A DNA stretch of 64,000 nucleotides from Aphelenchoides besseyi (taxonomy: Eukaryota; Nematoda; Chromadorea; Rhabditida; Aphelenchoididae). Positions 33,906 to 45,733 of the stretch are shown here, in pieces. The notes under the pieces were generated by a model. It was not told where the DNA came from, searched no databases, and saw only the letters and a program-made list of their open reading frames with translations. The stretch spans positions 14,942,001 to 15,006,000 of the forward strand of contig JAMPIQ010000002.1 in assembly GCA_024699855.1 (NCBI GenBank), written 5' to 3'. Within the stretch, counting starts at the first letter, position 1. Each line of letters opens with the position of its first letter. The position numbers and the translations under genes are program-made.

Positions 33906-36900
33906 ACTCGAGGTTTAAATTGCACACTTCTCAGACTCTGTATGTATACGATGCAATGTTGTAGTCATGAACAGCATCACTTTCATTCACACTACAAAAC
34001 ACTTCGCATTTGGGTGTGGACCCTCGATTTTGGAATGTTTTAGCTCGTCGTTGAAAACTGACTCAGTGTGTTGGTCATTTGATTGATCGGGTCAGCGTCG
34101 ATGTTGCCGGACGTTGACGTCAATGCGAAATGTTCCGATTTCGCCAATCGAAAAAATCAACAGTTGACCTTTGCAACTACAAAACGATTGAATTACAAAC
34201 TACCGCCGCTGCGTCCATTATCAATTCGTGAGCGACGGACGATTAGAAGTCAATCAGTTTTGCGAACAGTCGTTTCAGTCTGCAAATGAACGTCTTTCGA
34301 TGCACGAAAATAAACCACAGAAGAACGTTCGTCGAATTCCAAACACGACGGAAAATTGAAATTCACGAGCGTTTACTCGGTCATTGACATTATGTTATCC
34401 TATTGATTACTACGAAGTTTATCGAACAACTCAAAGAACCGTAACCGAACAGGCGGCACGAATAAAGCTAATGACAACTGTAAACACGATCCTAGAATTT
34501 CAAATTACAACCCAACGTTTGCCAGTTAATGGTAACAATCTACAATATCTGGTTTCTAAGGTACAGGATTGAATAGAAGGTAAACCGGAAAGCATAGACG
34601 GCGGATTCAATCGGCAGATGGCAAGTCATGAAGGATCAATGGGAAGACATTTCAAGGTCGCCATTAAAAACAACCGGTTTAATCGAAGACGGTCAGAAAG
34701 TTTCATTGATCTTCATACCTGTCATCTCGGACAACTACAATCTCATCTACAGAAATTGACAATAAAAATGACAAAAACAAATCTACTTTTGTATTTTTCT
34801 TTATGATGCTCATTTAAATTCTCTTGCTTCTCGAAACCAATGACTTTGGTGGTTAGACGAATCCTTAGAGAGAAATTATAGTATACAACAAGCATGACAT
34901 CAAATTTAAAAATACACTCAAAAGTTTCAATTGGATGCTTAAAGGTCTATAAGTTCAGTAAACCACTTGGTGTAATAGAAACTCTGTCCATTGAAACGTT
35001 TGTCTATTGACATGTTTCACATGCGTTTTCGATGAAAACGGTCATCAGATAAAATTTTGCATTTCAAACGTTTGTTTCTTTTATGCAAGAAATGGACTGG
35101 TCAGAGATCCACATGCCGTCAAGTTGACTATGAAGTATTTAAGCGTTTTGTAAACTTACAATCAACTGTTGCATTTGTTCTACATCCATTTAGACAACGA
35201 ATGTTGTTTGCTTAACCATTTTTTCACGCCATTCAACTCAAACTGTTTCCCAACTGTCGTTCAAACAATTCGATAGCCAGAGGCGTTTTTTCTGAAATCC
35301 GCTTAAAAACTCAAATTTGCCGCACTTCCATTGACTATGTCGTTTTTCGTGTTTCAAGTCAACCAGTTGGTAAAGTTTGTATTGACGTTTTCATTTGGTA
35401 GAAATCAATGAGTACATTGATCTTGAAGGCTGATCGTTTTTCTATGTCTCGTCAAAATCGCAAAGTTCAAAAGTGTATCAGTCGGAATCATCCGATATCC
35501 ATTGGTTTGTGTTTTTTCAAATCCGCAGATCTAAAAGCTACGAGGTGATGAGTGAAATGTAACACCGAGATCCAATGGCCTTGTACTCAACTGATGCCAC
35601 AAAATGACTTGTCGTTTGATTGAAGAAATCTCTTGTCTTGACCACTCAGTCTCTCAACTTTTCATCTTGTTTGTGGCGAAGTGGAGTCAAAATGATTTGT
35701 GAGTGTCCGAATTCTTTTTTCAATCGCTTTTTAGATCCATGCCGTTGTTCGTTATGTTTTCCAACGTCACTGCTCAACTCATGGCTCTTATTGGTCGCTG
35801 CTTGTCATTAATCATCGGAGAAGAGAACTTGTTATTTTAGTAGTCCCGGATTGTCTTCGGCTCGTGATTTTAATTGTGAATTTGGACATTTTGAGTTTGT
35901 TCACACGGCTCCTGACAACCATGTCTTCTCGTTCACATTATGATTGGCATAATCTCGGCCAAACTGTCGCGTTGAATAACTCATGATCTTCGAGCTTTTT
36001 TCTTGTTATCCTCCTGAAAAACGTTTGCCAATCAACTTCTTCGTTGTTCCTGAATTCGACTACCATTACGTCAATTGATGTTTTCAGATCATAAAGCTGA
36101 GATTCCAGACGTTAATTAATGGCTTTTAAAGTGCCAAATGATGTCGTTAGAGGAATGTTTGTTTTAGATTTCCTATCAAATTTTGAGATTGATTAATGAG
36201 CGTTTGGATCTTTTACTTTGTTTTCTACTTTCCGAAATTGTTGATTCAAATGCCAATCGATATTGTTAGCCGGCTATCCGCAGTCTTTTGGTTTCGTTAA
36301 TCCCCGCAGTCTGTTAAAGTAATTTAACGAAAAAGTTTGCACTTTTCAGACCGTTGGAACGGTTCGTTTGTTTACATTGGAGTCGTTGAAAATCATTGCC
36401 ATTGTCTTTTTGGTTTGTCTGCACTTCTTTCTAACCGATTCACACCACTTATTCGTTTTTTTGGTTTAACAAGAAACAACAGGATTTCATTACTCGAAAC
36501 TGTTTTCGACTCTGTTGCTCCAAAACAGAAACAAACCTTCACGTCATGACTGTTTCCGTGGCAATGGATCGTAAACTTTTCGATCCGTGAACGAATTCTA
36601 ATCGCGATTTTCTCCACCACTCATCACTTGATATGAGTGTCTTTACTCACAGTGAGCGTTGTATACTGGTTTTTTCATATTACTTCCATATGCTTATACG
36701 AAACTGAAAACATACTTCGAACCGTTTAATTTTAACGCTTGACTGCCGTTCAGACACCTTCGAACACATGAAACGGAAACCTAAGGTTGTTTTTTGAGAA
36801 TTGAAGAGTTCGAATTGAAAAAATAACTTTGCAATTTCCGGCTACATCGGCTGTAAAAGTGAACTTCCTACTTTGACATCTCCATTCTTTAAGATACGTG

Positions 36901-37458
36901 GACTCAAAAAATGATTGTTGCATCGAAATGGAAACATTCTCGGAGCAGAGATTAGGAATTTAAGAGCAGTGAATTATGCATCAAGCTTTTTGTCCTCTGC
37001 CTTTTCAGGTTCCAGCACATGCTCTAATTTTGTACGGACATTGAGAAGAACGGCTGTTGTTAAACTCCGCCTATATCCTTCGAGTTGGAGCTTTTGAATT
37101 TAACGCGTGACTCTTCAGCGTGTTGTTTTCTCGTTCGACTGTTTCGACCGGAAGCCCAAAATGCGAGATTTCTATCCTCCAAATTCTTGAGACACCAATC
37201 ATAGTCACCTATTCATACGAACATTGCTTCTTGATCGTACACTTTTTCAATTCTTGATCTCAATCGTGTATATTTGTGCTGCCACTAAACAAACAAACTT
37301 TATGTTCCAGAACTTCCGTGGAAGCGAATCTCCAATACCGATTCATCGTCTATTGAACTTTAAACCGAGAATATACTATGCAAGCGCAATTACATACTTG
37401 GCTCAAGCGACCTTCGCGTGATTGTTGAGCCTCGAATTTCGACGAGTTTGAACTGAAA
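33906..37458. other. 3.5 kb intergenic region before the Cys-loop receptor
   Basis: No supported gene. ORFs are all 75 codons or shorter. The one at 34083-34289 is preceded by a plausible CAG acceptor and contains NYKLPPLRPLSIRERR, so it might be an exon, but nothing ties it to a neighbour. Confidence 0.35.
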
Positions 37459-40033
37459 ATGCGACGCGAAGATTGGGCGCAGTTTCTGTTGGTGTTAAAT
37501 GTCGTTTTGTTCTTCGGATTCCTTTCGTCGGTATGTGCCGATGAAACGATCGAGATTCCACGAGTATCACGAGCTGCACGTAAGTTCCAATACATTCAAT
37601 CGGTTCTCGTGAATAGAATTGTTAATTCGCGCATTTAATACCATCATTTTTGCTGGCATCACTAAAACGAGCCTAATAGAGACTTTGCGATATCACGTGA
37701 TGACATTAGTAAGGACCTCCAATTGTCACGTCCACTTGACACATCAGCTAAAAACTTTGCGGCCTGTCAATCGTTCTCTTCCTATACCGCAACTAATGGG
37801 ACAAATTCCAAAGAACGTGCATAGAAAGAAGCAATTCCAAATAGTTAGCCAAATCGAATATTTGTATCCGTTGGTTAACTACATTTTTGATTTTCAAGTA
37901 ATTGAACAAAAACAGCAATTTTGAAAAACTTGTAGAAAACCGAAGAACATATACAAACTTTCACTCTTAAAAGTTCCTATGAGTTGCGTTCTGATATTAT
38001 TTCAACATTATGTTTCAGAGTGTACGGACTGTGATTTGCGTTCTTCTTATTGTAAAAGCTGGGAGAATGGAACACATAGCTGCGAGTGCAGAGTCGGGTT
38101 CAATCGGAGTACATCGACGGGTAAATGCGTGATGGAAGGACGAGTAGTTGGCCCACGACCGGTCGACAATCCGATGCTTTACAGCGAAGACGGAGACAAA
38201 TGTGTTTACGGTCAGGCTGAGCAAGATGCTACAAGGATTCTAACTGGCATATTGCAACGCTACGATCGAAACATCGTTCCCTCAATTAAGGGTGTCGACG
38301 TTGACATTGAACTGCTAATACAAAAAGTAACAGAAATCAACGAGATTCAATCTTCGTCAAAAATGGACATTCTTTTCACGCAGATATGGCACGAGTACGT
38401 TTATTAACTCTTGGAGTTTGATTGCAATTTCAACATTTTCAGTCCCGGTTTGAATTTTGAACAGGAAGAAGGAGCCCAATGTTTGGCCAACTTGTCGCTT
38501 TCTTATCGAATGGTCGATTCCATTTGGATTCCAAACGTTTGTCTTGTGAATTCGAAAGCCTCTTCAATACACGCAAGTCCTACACCGAACATTTTTCTCG
38601 TCATTCTTCCCAATGGAACATTGATTTTGAACTATCGAGTGATGGTCGAGTCGCCTTGCAATTTCGAGTTCACAACTTTTCCTATGGATCACGTCGAATG
38701 TACGACGATATTCGAATCCTATTCGTTTAATGTTGGAAAAGTTCGTTTGCATTGGAAAAGGTAGTCGAAAAACTGTACAGGTTGTGATCGTCGTTTTAGA
38801 CATGGAATCCCTGTGGAACTAATTGGAGAGATCAATTTGCCCGATTTTCTACTCAAAGAATATCAGCACGACAAAGTCACATTCAATTACCCAGCCGGTA
38901 ATGTGCTGAGAACTTTTCATAAAACGGTTTTTTTATTCTGCAGGTGTTTGGGATCAACTTAGCATTAAAATGTTCTATAGGAGGTCTTTTGGATTCTACA
39001 TTCTGCAAATTTTTATTCCATCTTATTGTATGGTTCTCATTTCGTTCATCAGTTTTTGGTTGGATCGACGTTCACTCCCGGCACGTGTCACTTTAGGTCT
39101 GTTAGACTAGCAGTCCAACGAATCCTTGTTGTTTAAGGAGTTTCTTCATTGATGGCCTTAACATTGCAATACTCAAATGTTGCGAGAACGTTGCCTAAGG
39201 TCAGTTAAAGTCGTGTTTGTATTCGTTCAAGTGCCGGATTCCAGGTTTCGTACGTAAAAGCCGTGGATGTCTTTTCGCTGGGATGTCTTACCTTCATTTT
39301 TCTTACAATCGTTGAAGTGAACAAACAAAAATTGTCAATCATTGAGTTGTTCTTTTTAGTTAGCAATAGTTGGAACCTTGGAGAAACGATCATATCGACG
39401 AACCAACAATCCACAGCCAGCAGAGTACTTCGAATCGGGAACCACGACAACTGCAGCCAATTTGGCACGTTTAGCATTCCAAAAAACTTTTGCGGATCGA
39501 TCGGCGGTAATATATTCGAGTGTTCATGGAAACTCGTTGTTTTAGCGTTATCGGGTAAAACGGATCGATTCGAACAATGCGGGTAACAACGATGGCGCTG
39601 GAGCAGGGAATACGGATTGGAAAAAATCGACGTGGGCAAAATTGGAAGACGACTCGACGTTCGTCGAATGTTCTCAGCCCGATCCACCGTCTGTATCCAT
39701 AAGCAATCCGGAAACCGATCCCTCGGACCCATCGAAAGCTCATGGAGCAATGCCTCCCGACTCGCCAACTGCTGCAGCTCGAGCATTCTGGCGACAAACT
39801 TCGATTAAGAAACGTGGAATGGTCAAAGTCATTACACCGAAACTGTTTTCGAAATGGACGGGCGATGATTTGGATCAGTGAGTTGACGATTGCTATGAAG
39901 TGAACAAATCAGTTTGTTTAGATTTTCACAGAAATTCTTTCCATTACTATTTGCTCTTTGCAATTTGATTTTCTGGATGTACTTATCAGCAAAATCTCAG
40001 GAGTCTCACGTGCAACGACGGTTCAACACTTGA
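37459..40033 (+). CDS. Cys-loop ligand-gated ion channel subunit, anion-type, with EGF-like N-terminal segment
   Basis: A pentameric ligand-gated channel subunit. Exon 1 (37459 to about 37578) encodes a signal peptide (FLLVLNVVLFFGFLSSVCA). After a 430-bp intron, the next exon begins with six cysteines in an EGF-like pattern ending CECRVGFNRSTSTGKC. The ligand-binding domain follows, with YDRNIVPSIKGVDVDIELLI and the Cys-loop CNFEFTTFPMDHVEC (13 residues between cysteines). TM1 is GFYILQIFIPSYCMVLISFI. TM2 is preceded by PARVTLGVSSLMALTLQYSN; the PAR motif before TM2 is typical of chloride-selective channels. TM3 starts at YVKAVDVFSLGCL. The long TM3-TM4 loop is Ser/Pro-rich. TM4 is FFPLLFALCNLIFWMYL and the stop is at 40031-40033. 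The ligand cannot be deduced. Confidence 0.9.
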
Positions 40034-40446
40034 AAGCATTCTGAGCGGCTTGTTCGTTTGATTAAACGTCTTAAACTAAAAACTTTATTCTGATGGGTTA
40101 GCAAAAAGAAATTCGATACAAACATAACGACTAAATGAGTTGCGCAAGAATTGCATTGTACAAAAAGTAACGAATTGTCAATCAGTTGAAATAAGTAGAA
40201 GTCGACGTGAAATCCCATTATACAATAACAGAAATCAGTTACATAATTACAATTATATTGAGAATGAAGCGCAAAGTACCGAGTTATATGACTGCTGACG
40301 CGTAACGAAATCACTGGAATGAACAGCAAATGATAGGTTCTGGCGCTAACTCGATGGGAGGATTAGTCGACGTGTTTGTGTGTATGAGGTTGAGAATCTG
40401 AATATCGGTATATGACAAGTTTTCCTCGTTAAAGAACTTACAATTT
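40034..40446. other. Convergent 3' spacer between the channel and HIF-1 genes
   Basis: Short AT-rich spacer with 3' UTR sequence for both neighbours. A 107-codon minus ORF (40006-40329) overlaps the channel 3' end antisense and shows no domain. Confidence 0.4.
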
Positions 40447-43400
40447 CTAGAACTGGCGAAATCCCCATTCATCTAATTGCTCATTTGCGTGTTGAGGCAA
40501 CTAAAAATACAAACGTTTTCTTTGTTTTCTTGTATTCCATACCTCTTGTGGATTATAACTGTTGATCTTGGATGGAACACAATGGTTTACTGACTCAACG
40601 GTCTTCGTTTGAATTGCAGGTGGAGATGCGTCGAAGAACTCGGAGACGTCTAATTCCGGAAACATATTCTGAAATGTGACTATGAATCTGTTCTCAATTA
40701 CTTAACATACTTGTAAATCCAAATCCTGAATCTCAAGCACAGCGTCGGCATCATTCGAAACATACGGAGCCAAACGCGTCAAATCGTTGCAATAGAATCC
40801 GTTGTCTTTTTGCCCTTCATCTGAATTCACGACTCGTTGAATTGTTCGCAGATTTCCGAACTTACATTCGCTTATCAACGCTTGTGAAATCTCGTTGCCG
40901 TAAGCCATCCGTTTGGTTGGAACTTCGCAATTGTCTTCAAACCGATTGCCATTGTAGGAGTCGAATGTGTTGTACGGAAGTGCAGATCGTTTGTGTGGGG
41001 AGACGGTGGAACGATTAGAAGTTTGTTGGTTTGGAGTGGAGGGTTTACGTGCAGCATAATAAAAGTTGGAATTTTGATTATAACTTTGCGGACTACTTTC
41101 CATCGTACGCAACTTGACAGAATTAAGATGATTGACATTCAAAGCTCGCTAGAAAATTCGGATCTCTTAATTCCGATTGTTCGCTCTCGACCAACCTGCT
41201 CTCGAGGCTCTGTAGAACGCCGGCGATCAATCGAGAATCGCAAAGATTGTGGAGACGGCGACGCTTTAGCATAGCGTCGAGCAGCTGAATTTCCATAGCC
41301 ATTGCTTCCTGTGCTAGTCGCTGATCCGCTACGACTGCGGTTGTGAACTCCATTAATCGGTTGTCCGTTGGAGTTGAACTCGCCAATGTATTGAATGCTG
41401 CTATCAGTGGATCGTTGGCTGTTTCGGCTGGAATCACGTGAACGTGTTGTTTTGTTCGCGAAACGGGCAGAAGACATAGCGGAGTACACAACGGGGTTTG
41501 TACCTGGTCGGGATTTGCCAGTGTTTTCAACGTTAAAAGTGGACATAAGGTATCCAGCTGTAAGCTTAAGTAGTGAGTTTGTTTCAAGAGTAAATCAAAC
41601 CGTTTGATGGAATGGTGGATACATTTCTGGCACCTGTTGACCGCGGACGATTAAGAGCGGTTCCACGGTCGTTTCCTTGATCGTTTGGGTTTTGTTGTTG
41701 GAAGTTTGTTTGTTGTTGATGCACATCGTAACGACTGTATCGTTGTCCATTGTCTCCGGTTGGCATGAACTCTGTTTTCTCTGTCTCGATGGGCTTTCCG
41801 GCGTGCAAGAGTGATCCGCCAACTTCGCCGTTTCTGCATCGTTCAACATCGCTTGTGTTTGTTGGAAGTCGATGGTCATAGTGAGCGGTTGCAGCGGTTC
41901 CACGATGAGGGTTGTTTCGTCCAGCCATGGAAGCGGCTGGAGTCGAATTAAAGTTTGGGAGGGTTTTGGCTCTATTCCACGACTGCTCTTGAACGTTAGT
42001 GAGAAGCGATTGAGGTTCGGAGTTGAAGTCGAGCGTTGAAGTTTGGTTCGCAAATTGGGGCTGATTGTAGTTGTAGGATCCGTTGGGCTGTGGTGGCGTA
42101 AAGTTGTTTTCGAAGGTGTTGAAGCGACGAAAGGAATACTGGCCGCCAGTGGCGGCATTTGTTTCGTTTGTTTGAATTGTATTGAAGAAGCCTGAAAGTA
42201 TCATCGTAATCAATCTCAACTTTCCAAAAAAGAGTTACCGTTTCTGTTAGTTGATTGTCCGTAACAGAATTCTTGATTGAATGGTGGTGGTGGACTGTCG
42301 GCCTCGTCGCGTACGAGCCAGTCAAGAACTTGATCGAAGCTCTTCTTTCGTCTTTCTGAAACAGAATTGAGTTGTTAAGTCGATTGGTGTCGAGGTGAAA
42401 TGCAAAAACTACTCGAACTTACGACAACAGCGGTTGAGAGGTCAGGCGATGAGCAAAGACAAGAAACATAAACTAATCTTCTCAGTGAAGCATTTAGAAC
42501 GACTACGTTGGTTTTACACGATTATACATGGACAAATAAGCAATGGATAGGTGTACGAAAATAAGCACAAAGTTTAAAGTTTGTTTATAACTCGGACAAC
42601 AAAGCACCTTTTTGAGTAGACGGCGATAGAAGGAAGCCGAGACCGTTGGCCGTGCATGCAAATTGGATAATGGAATCCATTCAACTTCTGCTTTCCGTTC
42701 ACATTGCTCTTTATTCTTGTCGTCCAATGCGGAACAAACTGATTTGAAAGCACAACTCAAAGTCCGAGACATATTGTCGCATTTGTTTTGAGGTGTATCA
42801 ACTAATGAGGAGTCAATTCGCTTTCTCTTCGCTAGCGGTCTATCAACACGAATGTTACATGTGTTCTCATTATTACGACAACGTTGCCGGCACTTGTGCC
42901 CCACCTCCAATCTTTTGACCGCACCACAATGACAAGAAGCCGGGACTGCAGAGACGTCTGATAAGCTGCCCAAATTCATTTGATCCAACGCTTCGAGACA
43001 ACGAGCAAAATCCTTTCGTTGACGTTTCCTTAGCTTTCGCATAACAAAATTTCGTGACGTTTGTTTTGAACGTTTAGATTCAAATTTTGGAATGTAAATC
43101 AACAAATCGGTGTCTCCACTAGACGACGAGTCACTTGACAGGTGATACTCATTTCTCGAAATTGTTTTAGAAACCACTTCGTTCTAATAAACGTTAAGGT
43201 TTTCACGTTTTTGTATCCGCTCTTACCAGCTCATCACAATCACTGACCGATGAAGTGCTGTACGTTCGATGTCTTTGCTTTTCCAGGTTGTTCTCACCGC
43301 TGTTGTCGATTTTATTCGTCAGTGAAGATTGAACCCGATCTTCGGGATCTTCGCCGTCGCTTTGTATTGAAAAAGAAAAACGCTTACGTTTTGATTGTGG

Positions 43401-45733
43401 GACTTGTTGATCATTACGAGCCTTTGTCGATGAACGTTGATTAATGGAACTGTTGGTTGAGTTGAATTCCGCAAAGTTTACGTCAGCAATTGGGTCAATA
43501 AGTGGAGTAAAATCCACACATTCAATAAACTCCGGCTGACGGCCCATGTATTCTGAAGTTGGAAATAAGAGATGAAAATACGAACGAAAGCTTACCGGCC
43601 ATATCAGGGATTTCGCGTTTAATTTGCGATGTACAATAAGCGGGATTGGCTGCCAACTGTTCATCGATCACTGGATCAGCCCACGATTCGGCTTCACTTT
43701 GCATTCTGAAGAATATAACTGATAATTATAGGCTAGCTTCAATGATACCCGAGAATCGAGTGGACACAAAGCACGTATTGCCCTTTCTGACCACGAGCTG
43801 TATGATTCACGGTTGTGGCTTCGGTTTGAACCCATGCTACAGAAGAGTTCGCGCCGAGTAGACGATAGAATGCAGTACGACAATGTCCTTTCTTGAACAG
43901 TTCACGCATCGATTGTGCAACTGTGTGCACATCCGATGGATGAACAATATCGTAGAACGAAGAGCCCATCAAAGAACGAGCTTCATGACGCAGAAGGTAG
44001 TTTAACGAATCGCTAACATATGAAAATCGCATATCGCACGTATGTCGTGTCATGTAGACGCCGTTCGTTGTTTCGGATCCTTTCACCGACGCATTCGCCA
44101 ACATAACCGAATTGCCTTGACCAGCAGGTGTACTGGAACCGTAGAACAAGGACAAGCGACCATATTCGGTGGTCACAGCGCGAAAACGACACAAAATCGC
44201 CTAAACAAAAAGTTCGTTAGAGTGTCGAGTTTATCTCACTTTGTAAAGCGCCGATTTCAAGTTCAGATTCCGTCCACGCGGACTGATCACTGTCTTCATT
44301 CGTATCACCAGATAGCGTCCGAAATCGTCCAACGTCGACGCTTCATCGCCGTCGCAGTCGGTGGTCGACAGACGAATCAACTCGTCGTAATCTTGAGCGT
44401 GAACGAACTCATTCAGAAAACGGCCAACCAAATCGGTCTGCAAACACAATCCACAATTACTGAAGAAGCATTGGAACGGGAAAGTGCGTGCAGAACGAAA
44501 GAAATTCGGGTGTTTGTGCGTTGCGGCAAACGCGACGGATTTTGTTGGAAAAGCGCACGCATTCGTTCGAACATTCACGTTACATGCGAAAACATTCCCA
44601 ACTATCCCTCGCGTATAAAACAACACACGAAGTAGAAATGAGACCAATCATTACTGACACTTCGGAATCGTTGCCTACTCACTTGTGTTAGTCCCAGAAA
44701 CACCGAAACACTCTCGGAGACGTACAAGATGGTTCCATCCGAGTCGGCCAACAACACGAAACCGTCCATGCATTCGGTCAGAGTTTGTTCGGTGAAGACG
44801 TTCACTTCTGGATCCTCCGGTGGTAATTCGGTTTCCAAAACTGAAAAATGCCGGTGAGTCAGTTTCTATTGTCTATTAAATATGTTCAACCCTTAGTACC
44901 GTATTCTTACATTCAGTCACACTTCTTCGTATCTTTTTCTCTCTCGCACATTGTACTCACACCCTATTGCAGAGCATAAAGACGAACATCAAAGTACTTT
45001 CGCGAAACAAAGTGTGCATTCACTTCCGCGTTACATCGTATCGTAAATGTGCACTTGAAATCTTGGCAATTGTTTTACGTTAATTTCCTTTGCGAGGCCC
45101 TTATAAAACTCAATTTAACTCAAAGCCCTTTTCTCGACTATACGAATTTAATTGCAAGTCAAATATCGTCATCGCTTTTTGCCAAAATTGATGTTTGACA
45201 TTTTAGCCGCTAAACCGATATAATTCTTTCGGTTCTACAAAGCCAAATGTACAATTTTGAGTTGGTATTTCTTTTGGCATACAAATTCCAAACGGCTTTT
45301 GGAAGTGAAATTAATCTTCTAACACCCAATTTCAATGCTAAACGAAGTATCAACGCACAGAAACAATGACTTCATAAATCAGCTTTTGTTCAAACTCACA
45401 TCGGGCTGCATTGCGTCGCATACGACACATCGTTGAAGCGACACGTAGCAGTGCGATTCGATCGACATGAGTGACTGTTGTCTCTTCGACTACCGGTACA
45501 ACGTCTTTCAGATCAACGAAGATGTCTGCTTCTTTGCCTCGACGATCCCGAGCGGCATAGCGACTCGTTTCGCGTCGACGGTCGAGATTCCTGAAAGCCA
45601 ATTGGTGAGAAGAAACAATGGAATTGGCTCTTACTTTCTACGAGGCTCTTCAATGCTATTCTCCGGCTCACTAGGCCCCAACGAACTGTCACGAGACGAT
45701 CCCTCGTCTCGACTCGAATTTCGATAATCCATC
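40447..45733 (-). CDS. hif-1: Hypoxia-inducible factor alpha subunit (bHLH-PAS, with LxxLAP degron)
   Basis: An oxygen-regulated transcription factor. Exon 1 (45733 to about 45636) starts [15 protein letters not shown]. Exon 2 carries the bHLH region: [20 protein letters not shown], then [23 protein letters not shown] includes [24 protein letters not shown] includes [20 protein letters not shown] and [20 protein letters not shown]. The middle is Ser/Arg-rich. The C-terminal exons are Asn/Gln/Ser-rich and join in phase: QSTNRN to [10 protein letters not shown] at about 42232/42190, NVSTIPSN to [10 protein letters not shown] across 41606-41563, and TEPREQ to [10 protein letters not shown] across 41197-41151. 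The exon at 40785-40753 encodes [11 protein letters not shown], the hydroxylation degron. The final exons end [17 protein letters not shown] at 40447. The junction between the 43.2-42.5 kb exon and the 42.36 kb exon is unresolved. Confidence 0.93.

Noticed and set aside
39205..39797. Long minus-strand ORFs (193 and 108 codons) over the channel gene
   Set aside because: They are antisense to the TM3 and TM3-TM4 loop exons, whose plus-strand reading matches the Cys-loop receptor family.
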